The translations under genes were made by a program, and so were the position numbers. The notes beneath the pieces are model-generated. The model saw only the letters and a list, made by a program, of their open reading frames with translations. It was not told the DNA's origin and did no database searches. From an uncultured Bacteroidales bacterium (lineage in GTDB: Bacteria > Bacteroidota > Bacteroidia > Bacteroidales > Paludibacteraceae), in NCBI GenBank assembly GCA_903929065.1, contig CAIYTJ010000282.1, forward strand, positions 1-26,329: a stretch of DNA of 26,329 bases, in the 5' to 3' direction. Every line of letters begins with the position of its first letter. The stretch's first letter is position 1. Below are positions 16,314 through 24,463 of the stretch, piece after piece.

Positions 16314-18611
16314 ATGAAAAAGCTTTACTTAATTTCAATGTTTACTTTCACGTTCACTTTTATTGTTAATACTAATCCTGCTTTTGCGCAATGGACAACT
16401 CAAACCAGTCCGTTGGGATCTGAAATTTTAGGAAAAATGCAATTTGTCAGCGCAACTGAAGGGTGGATTGCGTGTGGAGGTAGCGGAAGACTACTTCATA
16501 CAACAAATGCTGGTGCCTTATGGAATGTTGTTACACCATTTCCGGTTGATACTCCAATGTGCAATTCATCTGACGTTGGATTAACAATGAGTTGGCCAAA
16601 TGCAACTCACGGCTGGGCATTGAAAACATATGGAAGTTTGGATAATCCGAATGGAGCAACATTATTTCAAACGGCGAATGGTGGAACTTCATGGACAAAA
16701 AAAGATTTTCCAAAAGTTTTTACTTCTGTAACTTACAGTGCTGCCGATTTGGTCGGAAAGTGGCAAATACATGCAGTTTTTGTTGATAATCCGAATGATG
16801 GAAATGTATTTAATGGTTGGACTTATGGTAGTACAACTATTGCATCCGACGGAAGTTCCAGTTATACAACTACAAATAATCAGGGACAAACAACCACCCG
16901 AAATTCAACCACTCAGTTTAATATTTCCTCTAAAGGCAAATTAACTGTTTCAGGTACTGATATGGATGGTTTTATGAGTGCCGATAAAAATACACTTATA
17001 ATGACCCAAACCGATGGTAGCGGAAGTTTCGATCTTGTTGTCTGGCAGAAAGTAAATCCTTCAACCGTTTATACAACTGCTGATTTACAGGGAACGTGGC
17101 AAATGCATTCCATTCAGACACAAACTAATGCCGGTTGGGCGCATGGAACAACTGTTTTGGATGCTACCGGAGTTGGTACTGTAAGCGGATTTGGACCGGA
17201 CAATCAACAATTTAGTGGTCCTACTTCGTGTTCAATATCTTCTACCGGTATTCTTTCTTCTAATGGAACAGATATGAATGGTTTTATGAGCGCCGATAAA
17301 CAAACTATTTACCTGACTCAGTCACAAAATGGAGGCTATTGCCTGAACGTACTTGAAAAGAAAGTATCCGGAGTCACTTATTCTGCCATTGATCTAACCG
17401 GAACCTGGCAAATGCATTCTGTAGTAGCCGACCGGTCAAACGACGCACAAGCATGGGCAAGCTGGACACATGGACTATTAAAAATCAGTTCAACTGGAGC
17501 TACAACTGTTTCAAATATAGTGGTGAATGGTCAAAATCAAAATTCAATCAATTCGAATATGTCAATTTCATCTAGTGGAGTGATTACCGGGCTGAATTCA
17601 TCCTTTTCTGATACTGATGGTTTTCTTAGTTCTGATAAAAACCTGGCAGTATTGACCTTAACGGACGGAACAGGAGGTTTTACATTATCTGTTGTACAAA
17701 AAGACCTGACCGCAAGTGGCGATGGGGGATTACAAGTCCAGTTTGCCGATAATAATACCGGCTGGGCATCTGTTTACAATGCACTTTATGGAAGCTTTAA
17801 ACTTTACAAGACTACAAATGGCGGTACCAGTTGGGATGTAATTAATGGAGTTACAAATCCTGTCGGCGGGTTTTATTATTTTGTAGATGCATTGAATGGT
17901 TGGATGTTTGGTGCTTCTGCTTCAACTGTAGGTACAAACACCGATATACTTCACACTACCGACGGAGGTTTAAGCTGGACAACTCAAGCCACCAATGTTG
18001 GATCAGTAAAAGCAATTTATTTTTCGGATGTATTACACGGTTGGGTTGTGGGGAGAAATGCTTTGCTAATGAAAACAGTTAATGGTGGTGCAAACTGGAC
18101 AACACTTACCAATACAAATCAAAATCAGGCTGCACAGTTTAGATCGGTTTATGCTTTAAATGCTAATGTGTGCTATTTTGGTAGTTCTGTTTCCGGAACT
18201 TCCGGTGAATACGTTTTGAAAACAACAAATGGGGGAAATTCCTGGACACCGATGCAGATTCCATTTCAATATGCTGCTTTCAATGTGGTTTTCTGGGACG
18301 AAAACAATGGTTGGATTTCAGGGGATTATGGTCAAATTGCTCATTATAGCAGTAATACCGGAATTCAGAATCCGTTGAGTACTGATAAATCAGAGTCAGT
18401 CTATCCAAATCCGGTTGTTGATTTTATCAACTTCAAGAGTGAATCAGAAATTTCAAGTGCTAAAATCTATGATATTAGTGGAAATTGTGTTCTCAATAAA
18501 TCAGTAGTTGAAGGCAACAGGATTGATATTCGCAACCTTCCTGCAGGAATTTATTTTATTAAATTGCCTGATTCGGATAAAAGTAAAAATATCAGATTTA
18601 TAAAACAATAA
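16314..18611 (+). CDS. Secreted Ycf48/BNR-type propeller protein with triple insert, T9SS-sorted
   Basis: The start at 16314 gives 765 residues and a signal peptide ending about residue 25 (PAFA before QW); an upstream ATG at 16275 would add 13 hydrophilic residues before it and was rejected. Ycf48-like blades are recognisable by 'GWxxGxxGxxLxTTNGGxxW' patterns at about 26-138 and 470-695. Between them lie three tandem repeats of about 102-113 residues (starting near 139, 252 and 354), each beginning Y-S/T-A-x-D-L-x-G-x-W-Q-M/I-H and containing D-G-F-M/L-S-A/S-D-K. These resemble small lipocalin-like beta-barrels. The C-terminus (about 690-765) is a classical T9SS type A sorting domain with YPNP, IYDISG and LPAGIYFIK. 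It is a surface protein of unknown ligand, followed after 5 bp by a lipoprotein gene and probably co-transcribed with it. Confidence 0.85.
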   Translation: MKKLYLISMFTFTFTFIVNTNPAFAQWTTQTSPLGSEILGKMQFVSATEGWIACGGSGRLLHTTNAGALWNVVTPFPVDTPMCNSSDVGLTMSWPNATHGWALKTYGSLDNPNGATLFQTANGGTSWTKKDFPKVFTSVTYSAADLVGKWQIHAVFVDNPNDGNVFNGWTYGSTTIASDGSSSYTTTNNQGQTTTRNSTTQFNISSKGKLTVSGTDMDGFMSADKNTLIMTQTDGSGSFDLVVWQKVNPSTVYTTADLQGTWQMHSIQTQTNAGWAHGTTVLDATGVGTVSGFGPDNQQFSGPTSCSISSTGILSSNGTDMNGFMSADKQTIYLTQSQNGGYCLNVLEKKVSGVTYSAIDLTGTWQMHSVVADRSNDAQAWASWTHGLLKISSTGATTVSNIVVNGQNQNSINSNMSISSSGVITGLNSSFSDTDGFLSSDKNLAVLTLTDGTGGFTLSVVQKDLTASGDGGLQVQFADNNTGWASVYNALYGSFKLYKTTNGGTSWDVINGVTNPVGGFYYFVDALNGWMFGASASTVGTNTDILHTTDGGLSWTTQATNVGSVKAIYFSDVLHGWVVGRNALLMKTVNGGANWTTLTNTNQNQAAQFRSVYALNANVCYFGSSVSGTSGEYVLKTTNGGNSWTPMQIPFQYAAFNVVFWDENNGWISGDYGQIAHYSSNTGIQNPLSTDKSESVYPNPVVDFINFKSESEISSAKIYDISGNCVLNKSVVEGNRIDIRNLPAGIYFIKLPDSDKSKNIRFIKQ

Positions 18612-18616
18612 TCATT

Positions 18617-19852
18617 ATGAAAAAGATAATTCTATTTTTTATAATATTGATTTTTATTGTCAGTTGCAATAATCTGTTCAACAATCAAAACAAAATTCTA
18701 ATCAAAGGTCAAATCTCATCTGCTGCAAAAATCAAAGGCAGCCGGGTAAAATCTGAAACTCCCTATACTTTGGCAGATGCCACGAAAGTACTTGTATATT
18801 TTGGTTTTCACGATAATGCAATTGTTGATATTGTGAATGGGTCGTTTAGTACGACTGCCCAAATTGGAAAGGCTGCGGCTCTTGTATTTCTGACCAGCGA
18901 TAACAAATATATTGGGAACTTTCAAAACCGCGGTTTAAGTATGCTGCCCCTTGGTAATTTGTCCAATGGCGACCAAACCGTCATTGACCTTTCAACGCTC
19001 ACTTTAATTGGAACAAATGTCATTCCGACTCACGATCCGTTTGGACACGAGATTAAAATTACCGACGACGAAATAAATAGCCTGAAAGAACTGGATGGAT
19101 TTTTTGAATCGCTTGCTAAAAACATTGATACCGACAATGATGGAATTTTAGACGTATTAGGTAAAAAGCAGCTCTTTATTATTTCTCATTTTGCCATTGA
19201 AGCCGGTCATTGGGGAATGAACAATTCTCCGGCTAATTTGAAGGATTCTAGCCAAATCAGTATTGGTTACGCCATTGATATATTTGGTGATTCGGGTTTT
19301 GATCAGGATTATTCCGTAATGACGCTCACAGGACCACAAGAAAACCCTTATCAGAAAATTACAACTGAATTTATAAATTCTCATCAAATGAATTCGGGAT
19401 TTTTCTCCAGGTTTTTTGTTCTGGATGGACAAACTGTGGTTAACCAACCTTTCCGAAAAGGGATTTACACGTTGGATATTGAAGGGAAAAAATATACTTT
19501 TGGATTTTCAAATATTGATGCGAATAAAAACTTAGTCATTGCAGTACCAACGCTAAAGACCAATTCCCAAGGAAAGCTCACTTCATTTACATTGGAATAC
19601 AAATTGCCAAACGGCAAAATTATTAATCCGGAAAATATCTTGACTGATATTATGATTCAGATAGGCGGCAGTGATAATGGTAAAGTTTTATTTGAAAGTC
19701 CCTGGCTATCTACATATAAAACCGGTGGAAATTCTGTGTTGGGAATTTACTCGTATACACTTCCCTCACCAGTCGATATTTCCGGTTTAAACAGTATTGT
19801 CATTGGTTATAACGATATGCTTGGTAACCGTTATGATACGTGGTGGCATTAA
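18617..19852 (+). CDS. Surface lipoprotein, first of a tandem paralogous pair
   Basis: A 411-residue lipoprotein whose short signal ends in a lipobox-like FIVSC with the acylated Cys at residue 17. An N-terminal beta domain (about 25-110) has KGQISS, RVKS, TLADA.KVLV, NGSF and IGN blocks. A conserved 'IDLSTLTL' segment and a DTDNDG acidic loop at about residue 171, resembling a calcium-binding DxDxDG motif, follow. The C-terminal half contains a 'KGIYTLDIEGKKYTF' segment and reads as beta-sandwich. It starts 5 bp after the Ycf48-like gene, so operon expression is likely. The next gene is a clear paralogue. No known family could be named; a role as partner or receptor for the secreted propeller protein is a guess from position only. 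Confidence 0.8.
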   Translation: MKKIILFFIILIFIVSCNNLFNNQNKILIKGQISSAAKIKGSRVKSETPYTLADATKVLVYFGFHDNAIVDIVNGSFSTTAQIGKAAALVFLTSDNKYIGNFQNRGLSMLPLGNLSNGDQTVIDLSTLTLIGTNVIPTHDPFGHEIKITDDEINSLKELDGFFESLAKNIDTDNDGILDVLGKKQLFIISHFAIEAGHWGMNNSPANLKDSSQISIGYAIDIFGDSGFDQDYSVMTLTGPQENPYQKITTEFINSHQMNSGFFSRFFVLDGQTVVNQPFRKGIYTLDIEGKKYTFGFSNIDANKNLVIAVPTLKTNSQGKLTSFTLEYKLPNGKIINPENILTDIMIQIGGSDNGKVLFESPWLSTYKTGGNSVLGIYSYTLPSPVDISGLNSIVIGYNDMLGNRYDTWWH

Positions 19853-19887
19853 AACTCAGCATGAAACAATTATATTACCAAAATACC

Positions 19888-21153
19888 ATGAAAACACTAG
19901 TAAAATTACTGACCATTTGCCTTCTCCTCACAAGTTGCGGTTTATTCGACAGCCAGAAAATGATTGCTATTAAAGGACAAATTTCAAGTCCGGCTAAATC
20001 AACGGCACAACGCGTAAAATCTGCCAATCCAACACTGGCCGATGCGGCGAAAGTATTGGTATTTTATGGCAATAAGTATGCCCTGGTAAATATCTCAAAC
20101 GGTTCATTCACATCACAGGCGCCCGAAGGAAGTGCAGCTTGTCTGGTGTTTTTGGATGCCAATAACCAGTTTATCGGCAATCTTTTTGCCGGAGGTATAA
20201 ATGTGTTACCCTTGGTCAATATGGGAAATGCTTCAAGTATTGATTTATCTACGCTGACGCTGGACGGAACGCGTGTTATTCCAGCTAACGACCCGATAGG
20301 TTCAACCATTCAATTAACTACGCAGGAACTTAATTTCCTCACAAACGTTGGTGCTTACTATCAAACACTAGCCAAAAACATTGATATGGACAATGATGGT
20401 TCACCCGATATCATAAATGGAGATCAAATAAGGGTGAATACAATTATCAATATGCGGGTGGGTAGTTTTGGTACAGATTCAAAACAACCGGTTATGGTTC
20501 CGTCTGACAAGTTTGTGGTGAACACGAATCTACGAATTGCAGGCGATATAAAGATGTGGGATAAGAATTTTACTGTTTCGTTGGCAAGTCCGGTTCTGCA
20601 ATCTACCATCAATCTGTCACAAGCGCAAGACACTAATCCGGGACCTGAAATAAATGAGTTCATTTACATTCTTCGTCAAAATGCACCACCGGGTAGCCAA
20701 AATCCCTTTGATGGACAACTATTGCCTTTCCCGGATGGTGTTTATACGTTTCAATTGAATAAAGACCGGCAATACACATTTAATTTTGCAAATATAAACA
20801 TGCAGAATTATATGATGATTATTAAACCCATAGTTCATACCGATAAGGATGGGTACATCACAAAAATTTCTTACGAATTTGTTTTTCCGGATGGTTCCAC
20901 AGCTAATCCACGAAATTTAATTCAGGGTTATATTCGTACTCAGATTGGCGATCATTCATACAAACAATTATACGAAGGCCATCATTTGTACGGAACTTTT
21001 TCGGCCGGCGAAAATTACGATTATTATAACGAAACAATAAGCACTAAAATCAGACTCTCTGATGTTTCACAGTTTAATTTTGCCTTTATTGATATTCTTG
21101 GTAATGAATACGAATATAGTTGGGTGGACGATCTGAGTAATTATCAGCATTGA
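19888..21153 (+). CDS. Surface lipoprotein, second of a tandem paralogous pair
   Basis: The ATG at 19888 gives 421 residues and a textbook lipoprotein signal (MKTLVKLLTICLLLTSC, Cys at residue 17). Earlier in-frame ATGs at 19840 and 19861 would bury that signal and are less likely; the first would also overlap the preceding gene. Blocks shared with the preceding gene include KGQISS, RVKS, TLADA.KVLV, NGSF, IGN, LPL.N and IDLSTLTL.GT.VIP, and a DMDNDG acidic loop at about residue 166. The C-terminal half, with 'DGVYTFQLNKDRQYTFNF', has diverged more. The 35-bp gap to the preceding gene suggests co-transcription. No clear terminator follows; 21154-21260 is AT-rich and otherwise empty. Confidence 0.8.
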   Translation: MKTLVKLLTICLLLTSCGLFDSQKMIAIKGQISSPAKSTAQRVKSANPTLADAAKVLVFYGNKYALVNISNGSFTSQAPEGSAACLVFLDANNQFIGNLFAGGINVLPLVNMGNASSIDLSTLTLDGTRVIPANDPIGSTIQLTTQELNFLTNVGAYYQTLAKNIDMDNDGSPDIINGDQIRVNTIINMRVGSFGTDSKQPVMVPSDKFVVNTNLRIAGDIKMWDKNFTVSLASPVLQSTINLSQAQDTNPGPEINEFIYILRQNAPPGSQNPFDGQLLPFPDGVYTFQLNKDRQYTFNFANINMQNYMMIIKPIVHTDKDGYITKISYEFVFPDGSTANPRNLIQGYIRTQIGDHSYKQLYEGHHLYGTFSAGENYDYYNETISTKIRLSDVSQFNFAFIDILGNEYEYSWVDDLSNYQH

Positions 21154-21262
21154 TTTTATTCAAAAACCTGCATTTTTTAAGAATTAAGCCGGTTTGAACT
21201 GTAAATTATTGATATTTATGATGTATTTTTAATTATAAAATGTTATTTGTTGCTTTCAGTCA

Positions 21263-21291
21263 TTGGTATTAACTTTAAATGTTTATATTTG
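21263..21291 (+). promoter_or_regulatory. Promoter of the histone H1-like gene (TTG...TATATTTG)
   Basis: TTG at 21263-21265 and TATATTTG at 21284-21291 are separated by 18 bp, matching the Bacteroidota -33/-7 consensus and spacing. The predicted transcript start is near 21298, leaving a leader of about 50 nt. This is the best promoter match in the window, as expected for an abundant nucleoid protein. Confidence 0.75.
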
Positions 21292-21303
21292 CATAAAATT
21301 TTC

Positions 21304-21321
21304 AGCTGTTCACAAACAGCT
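21304..21321 (+). promoter_or_regulatory. Leader hairpin of the histone H1-like mRNA
   Basis: AGCTGTT-CACA-AACAGCT is a perfect 7-bp stem with a tetraloop, 27 nt before the start codon and close to the predicted 5' end. Its arms can alternatively pair with a second hairpin of the same core inside the gene (21373-21392). Confidence 0.55.
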
Positions 21322-21348
21322 TAATATTAACTATACAAAATCGAAAAA

Positions 21349-21525
21349 ATGGAAGAATTAGTAAAAAAAATCAAAGCTGTTTCTACAGCTTTTGCTACAG
21401 ATGCAGATTTGCAAGTTGAAAAAGGTAACAAAGCTGCCGGAACTCGTGCCCGCAAAAGTTCTTTAGACCTTGAAAAACTGTTGAAAGAATTCAGAAAAGT
21501 ATCTGTAGAAGCTGCAAAGAAATAA
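21349..21525 (+). CDS. Histone H1-like nucleoid protein (58 residues)
   Basis: A 58-residue Lys/Ala-rich protein that starts MEELVKKIKAVSTAF and ends KEFRKVSVEAAKK, with a central 'EKGNKAAGTRARKSSLDLEKLLK'-like segment split by basic residues. This matches the short conserved proteins annotated as histone H1 in Bacteroidota, which are thought to bind DNA or otherwise act in the nucleoid. It is probably largely alpha-helical. It has its own strong promoter and terminator, so it is monocistronic, and its size makes it easy to miss in length-filtered gene finding. The neighbour on the right is a convergent R-M operon. Confidence 0.85.
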   Translation: MEELVKKIKAVSTAFATDADLQVEKGNKAAGTRARKSSLDLEKLLKEFRKVSVEAAKK

Positions 21526-21545
21526 TTATTCTTTGTTTTTCTTAT

Positions 21546-21580
21546 AAAAAAGCTTTCTCCTATGGGAGAAAGCTTTTTTT
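21546..21580. terminator. Bidirectional terminator between the histone-like and res genes
   Basis: The left arm 21546-21560 (AAAAAAGCTTTCTCC) pairs perfectly with 21565-21579 (GGAGAAAGCTTTTTT) around a 4-nt loop. T-runs occur on both strands, so it can end the histone-like transcript and the convergent minus-strand R-M transcript. Confidence 0.9.
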
Positions 21581-21670
21581 ATTTGACTTGTTTTTCTTGT
21601 ACTTCTTTACAAGTTTAATCTCTGCTTGAAAATGCGTGAAGAAAATGCTCCACGAATGACAATTCGCTAA

Positions 21671-24460
21671 TTAAACATCTATTTGAAAAACTTCTGCTAA
21701 GTTCTCTTTGAATTTCTTTGAAATAGAGTCATTATATAAAGGTAGTCCTATCAACCTATATTCTCTATCCTCCGCTTTAAGTATTGGGTCTTTAGAATAT
21801 TTTTCGCTGATTTCTTTTAAAAAGTCTTCCTTCCAGCCTTCTTTACTATCAGTAAAAGTACCTGAAGAATCCTTGAACTGTCCACCTTTTGGCTCAATAA
21901 ACACCTGATAAAATAATTCTTTTGAACTTTGTTTCAAGAAGAGAAGAAAGTCAGGCATGAAACCTCTACCCTGTTTAAAATCATATATTTTATAGACTTC
22001 TTCATTTCTTAAAACATAAACCTCTTCATATTTATCTTTAAAATTACCTATTGTATTTTCCAAGAATCTCATCAAGCTTATTTCTTCACTTGTACCATAA
22101 AAGTTATTCAACACATACCAATCTTTTTTGACTAACTCATTAGCATAATTCGTAATTCTAGGTTCTTCAACGACTGAAATTGTTTTAGGTTCTGAATAAA
22201 ACGTCTTAAATGATGTTTTTTGAAATTCTGTACCTATATGTGGATTTGAATACTCTTTTAAAACGGATTCGACTTTGTCGAAAAAATGGATTAGAATCTT
22301 TAATTGGATTGAAGGTTGAATCTCTTCGATATTTATAATATGATTTGGAGCTACTACTTTTATTGGGAAATCCCCTATAAATTCATTTTTCAAAATGTCA
22401 TCTACAGACTGAATATACAATTCCTCTTTTAGTTTATTAAATCGAAAGATTGATTTATCTTTCTTTGACTGAATATTTATTGCTTTTCGAATTATATGTT
22501 TTGAAAATGAATTCAGCGTTAATGCCAACGTTCTCTTTTCTTCCGATTGTGTGGAATATCGTGTTTCATCATTTACTTCATCAACGATCACTTTGGTTTC
22601 TTTTAATGAAAAGCCATCAACATATTCCTCAAAAACAAAACCATCTTTTGTTTCATGTAACTCCTTTTTTCGTCTGTTCGGATTGTCTATTTTCTCATTA
22701 TAAAAAAGTTCTAATTGCGAGAAAGGACTATCAATAGTATTTGGGTGATATTCCGACTTAAAATCAAAAGACAATTGTATCTTTTCTTTTTCTGGTAAAA
22801 GTTCCTGACGTTTTAGTTCTTGCTTTAATTCGCTTATATATCTTTCATCGTTATCACTGTGAAAGTAAAATTCCTCCAATACTCTTAAATCATTTGTCAA
22901 ATCTTTGTCAAACTTGCGCTTATTTGGAATTTTATCTTCGTATTTGAAAGGAAAGTATCGAACACCACGTCCGATTAATTGAACTTCCGATACGGTTGAC
23001 TCACCAGATTTTCCTTTGTTTGAACCACCTGTATTTTGACCTTCATACATCCTTACAATATCATACAGATTCAATACATCCCAACCTTCGGTTAATCTTT
23101 TTACGGTAAATATGGCTGTAATATGATTTGATTTATCTTCCAGATTATTCAGAAGCCGTTCTGTTTCCTGATCTGTTTTTTCTTTAGTCTTTGTTCCGGT
23201 TTTTGAATTGGTTATAATGCAGTTACGTTCACAGAAAGCATATTTCAGGTATTCAATTACCTCGTTCAATGCAATTTTATTTTCATCGATATATCTTTTG
23301 ATATCCATGATACGGCTTTGTCCCTTAAGGTAAGTTTCAGTAACCGGAAATAAGGCATTTTCATCAAAGTCATGCAAAAAGGCAAAATCATCAACTGACA
23401 AGTTTCGAATAATATCCTGAAAAAGTTCGTAATCTTTTTGTGAATTTTCTTCTTTGGTCTGGTCAACATATTTACTTCTGAATAGGATAACTGGTTTTAA
23501 ATCAATTCCGTTAGAAGTAGCAACATGTTGACGATACCAATTGAATAATAAAGCCTGCAATACACGTTTTTTCTTGTCGAATGATGATGTTACCAAATTA
23601 ATTTCTTTTGTAAAACCTGCTTTCAAGAAGTCTTTTAAATCGAATTTGTAGATAATCTTATCCACGTATTTCTTTACTACTTCAGTATTGGTTGGAACAG
23701 TGGCTGTAAATTCCAACAGTACGTTTTTGTTTTCTAATTCACTATCTATTCCGTCACGTTTTAAAATACGATTTATCACAGTATTTTCCCAACTCCGTTC
23801 CACTTCTTCTTCGCTTGCACCGTCCTTTAATTCTGTGATTAAATCCAATTGTGTTTGACCGCTCTTAAGTTTCTTGGTGGCAGCATTTAAATTGTGTGCT
23901 TCATCTGCCAGTAACACTAAATCTCTTTTCAACAAGTCATCTAGGAAAATAGCATTCTCTTTCACCAAATAAACCGCATTATGTAGTTTATGTATGGATG
24001 TAAAGATGATTTCAATATCTTCAGTCTGATTCGAAAAGGTTTCTACTTTCCTTATATTTAGAGTTTTATCATCGATTACAATTGTTTGGCTGTATTGATA
24101 TTTGCTGTGTGAAGGGTCGATAAGATTATTTTCAGTCTTTCCGACAATGTTATTCTGGTTGACAAAAAATATAAAATTCCGATAGCCTTGTTTGTAGTAA
24201 TACAATATAAGTGAAGCCATGACCAGTGTTTTACCTGTTCCGGTAGCCATATTGAACATCAAATGAGTTGCATCTGCATTTTGTTCGGCTTCTTTTATTT
24301 TCTGAAAAGTCAGGAAATTTTCAATGCTTTGACGTTGCCAGTCAAATAACGGATATTTGATATTATCCGTAATATATTGATAATCTATTGGTTTTATTTT
24401 CGGAATATCTAAATCGTATGCTCTCGATTTCAGCGATTCAAACATATATTGGTCTGCCAT
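21671..24460 (-). CDS. res: Type III restriction enzyme Res subunit (helicase-nuclease)
   Basis: A 929-residue superfamily 2 helicase with a C-terminal nuclease, the usual size for type III Res. Walker A MATGTGKT is at 71-78, the DEAH box (LLADEAHNLN) at 186-189, motif III FTAT at 251-254, and motif VI QLIGRGVRY at 494-502 after a LTEGWDVLNLYDIVRM segment (456-471). The C-terminal PD-(D/E)xK nuclease is intact: MPDFLLF with Asp at about 837, then FIEPKGG with Glu 856 and Lys 858. Type III enzymes bind as Mod-Res complexes and cut unmethylated DNA between distant head-to-head sites, using ATP. It starts 3 bp after the mod stop codon, the standard mod-res order. No frameshift was seen, so the enzyme is probably active. 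Confidence 0.95.
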   Translation of the reverse strand: MADQYMFESLKSRAYDLDIPKIKPIDYQYITDNIKYPLFDWQRQSIENFLTFQKIKEAEQNADATHLMFNMATGTGKTLVMASLILYYYKQGYRNFIFFVNQNNIVGKTENNLIDPSHSKYQYSQTIVIDDKTLNIRKVETFSNQTEDIEIIFTSIHKLHNAVYLVKENAIFLDDLLKRDLVLLADEAHNLNAATKKLKSGQTQLDLITELKDGASEEEVERSWENTVINRILKRDGIDSELENKNVLLEFTATVPTNTEVVKKYVDKIIYKFDLKDFLKAGFTKEINLVTSSFDKKKRVLQALLFNWYRQHVATSNGIDLKPVILFRSKYVDQTKEENSQKDYELFQDIIRNLSVDDFAFLHDFDENALFPVTETYLKGQSRIMDIKRYIDENKIALNEVIEYLKYAFCERNCIITNSKTGTKTKEKTDQETERLLNNLEDKSNHITAIFTVKRLTEGWDVLNLYDIVRMYEGQNTGGSNKGKSGESTVSEVQLIGRGVRYFPFKYEDKIPNKRKFDKDLTNDLRVLEEFYFHSDNDERYISELKQELKRQELLPEKEKIQLSFDFKSEYHPNTIDSPFSQLELFYNEKIDNPNRRKKELHETKDGFVFEEYVDGFSLKETKVIVDEVNDETRYSTQSEEKRTLALTLNSFSKHIIRKAINIQSKKDKSIFRFNKLKEELYIQSVDDILKNEFIGDFPIKVVAPNHIINIEEIQPSIQLKILIHFFDKVESVLKEYSNPHIGTEFQKTSFKTFYSEPKTISVVEEPRITNYANELVKKDWYVLNNFYGTSEEISLMRFLENTIGNFKDKYEEVYVLRNEEVYKIYDFKQGRGFMPDFLLFLKQSSKELFYQVFIEPKGGQFKDSSGTFTDSKEGWKEDFLKEISEKYSKDPILKAEDREYRLIGLPLYNDSISKKFKENLAEVFQIDV

Positions 24461-24463
24461 AAC

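Noticed and set aside
19840..19887. ATG at 19840 or 19861 as the start of the second lipoprotein
   Set aside because: Both bury the lipoprotein signal; 19840 also overlaps the preceding gene. The start at 19888 puts the lipobox Cys at residue 17, as in its paralogue.
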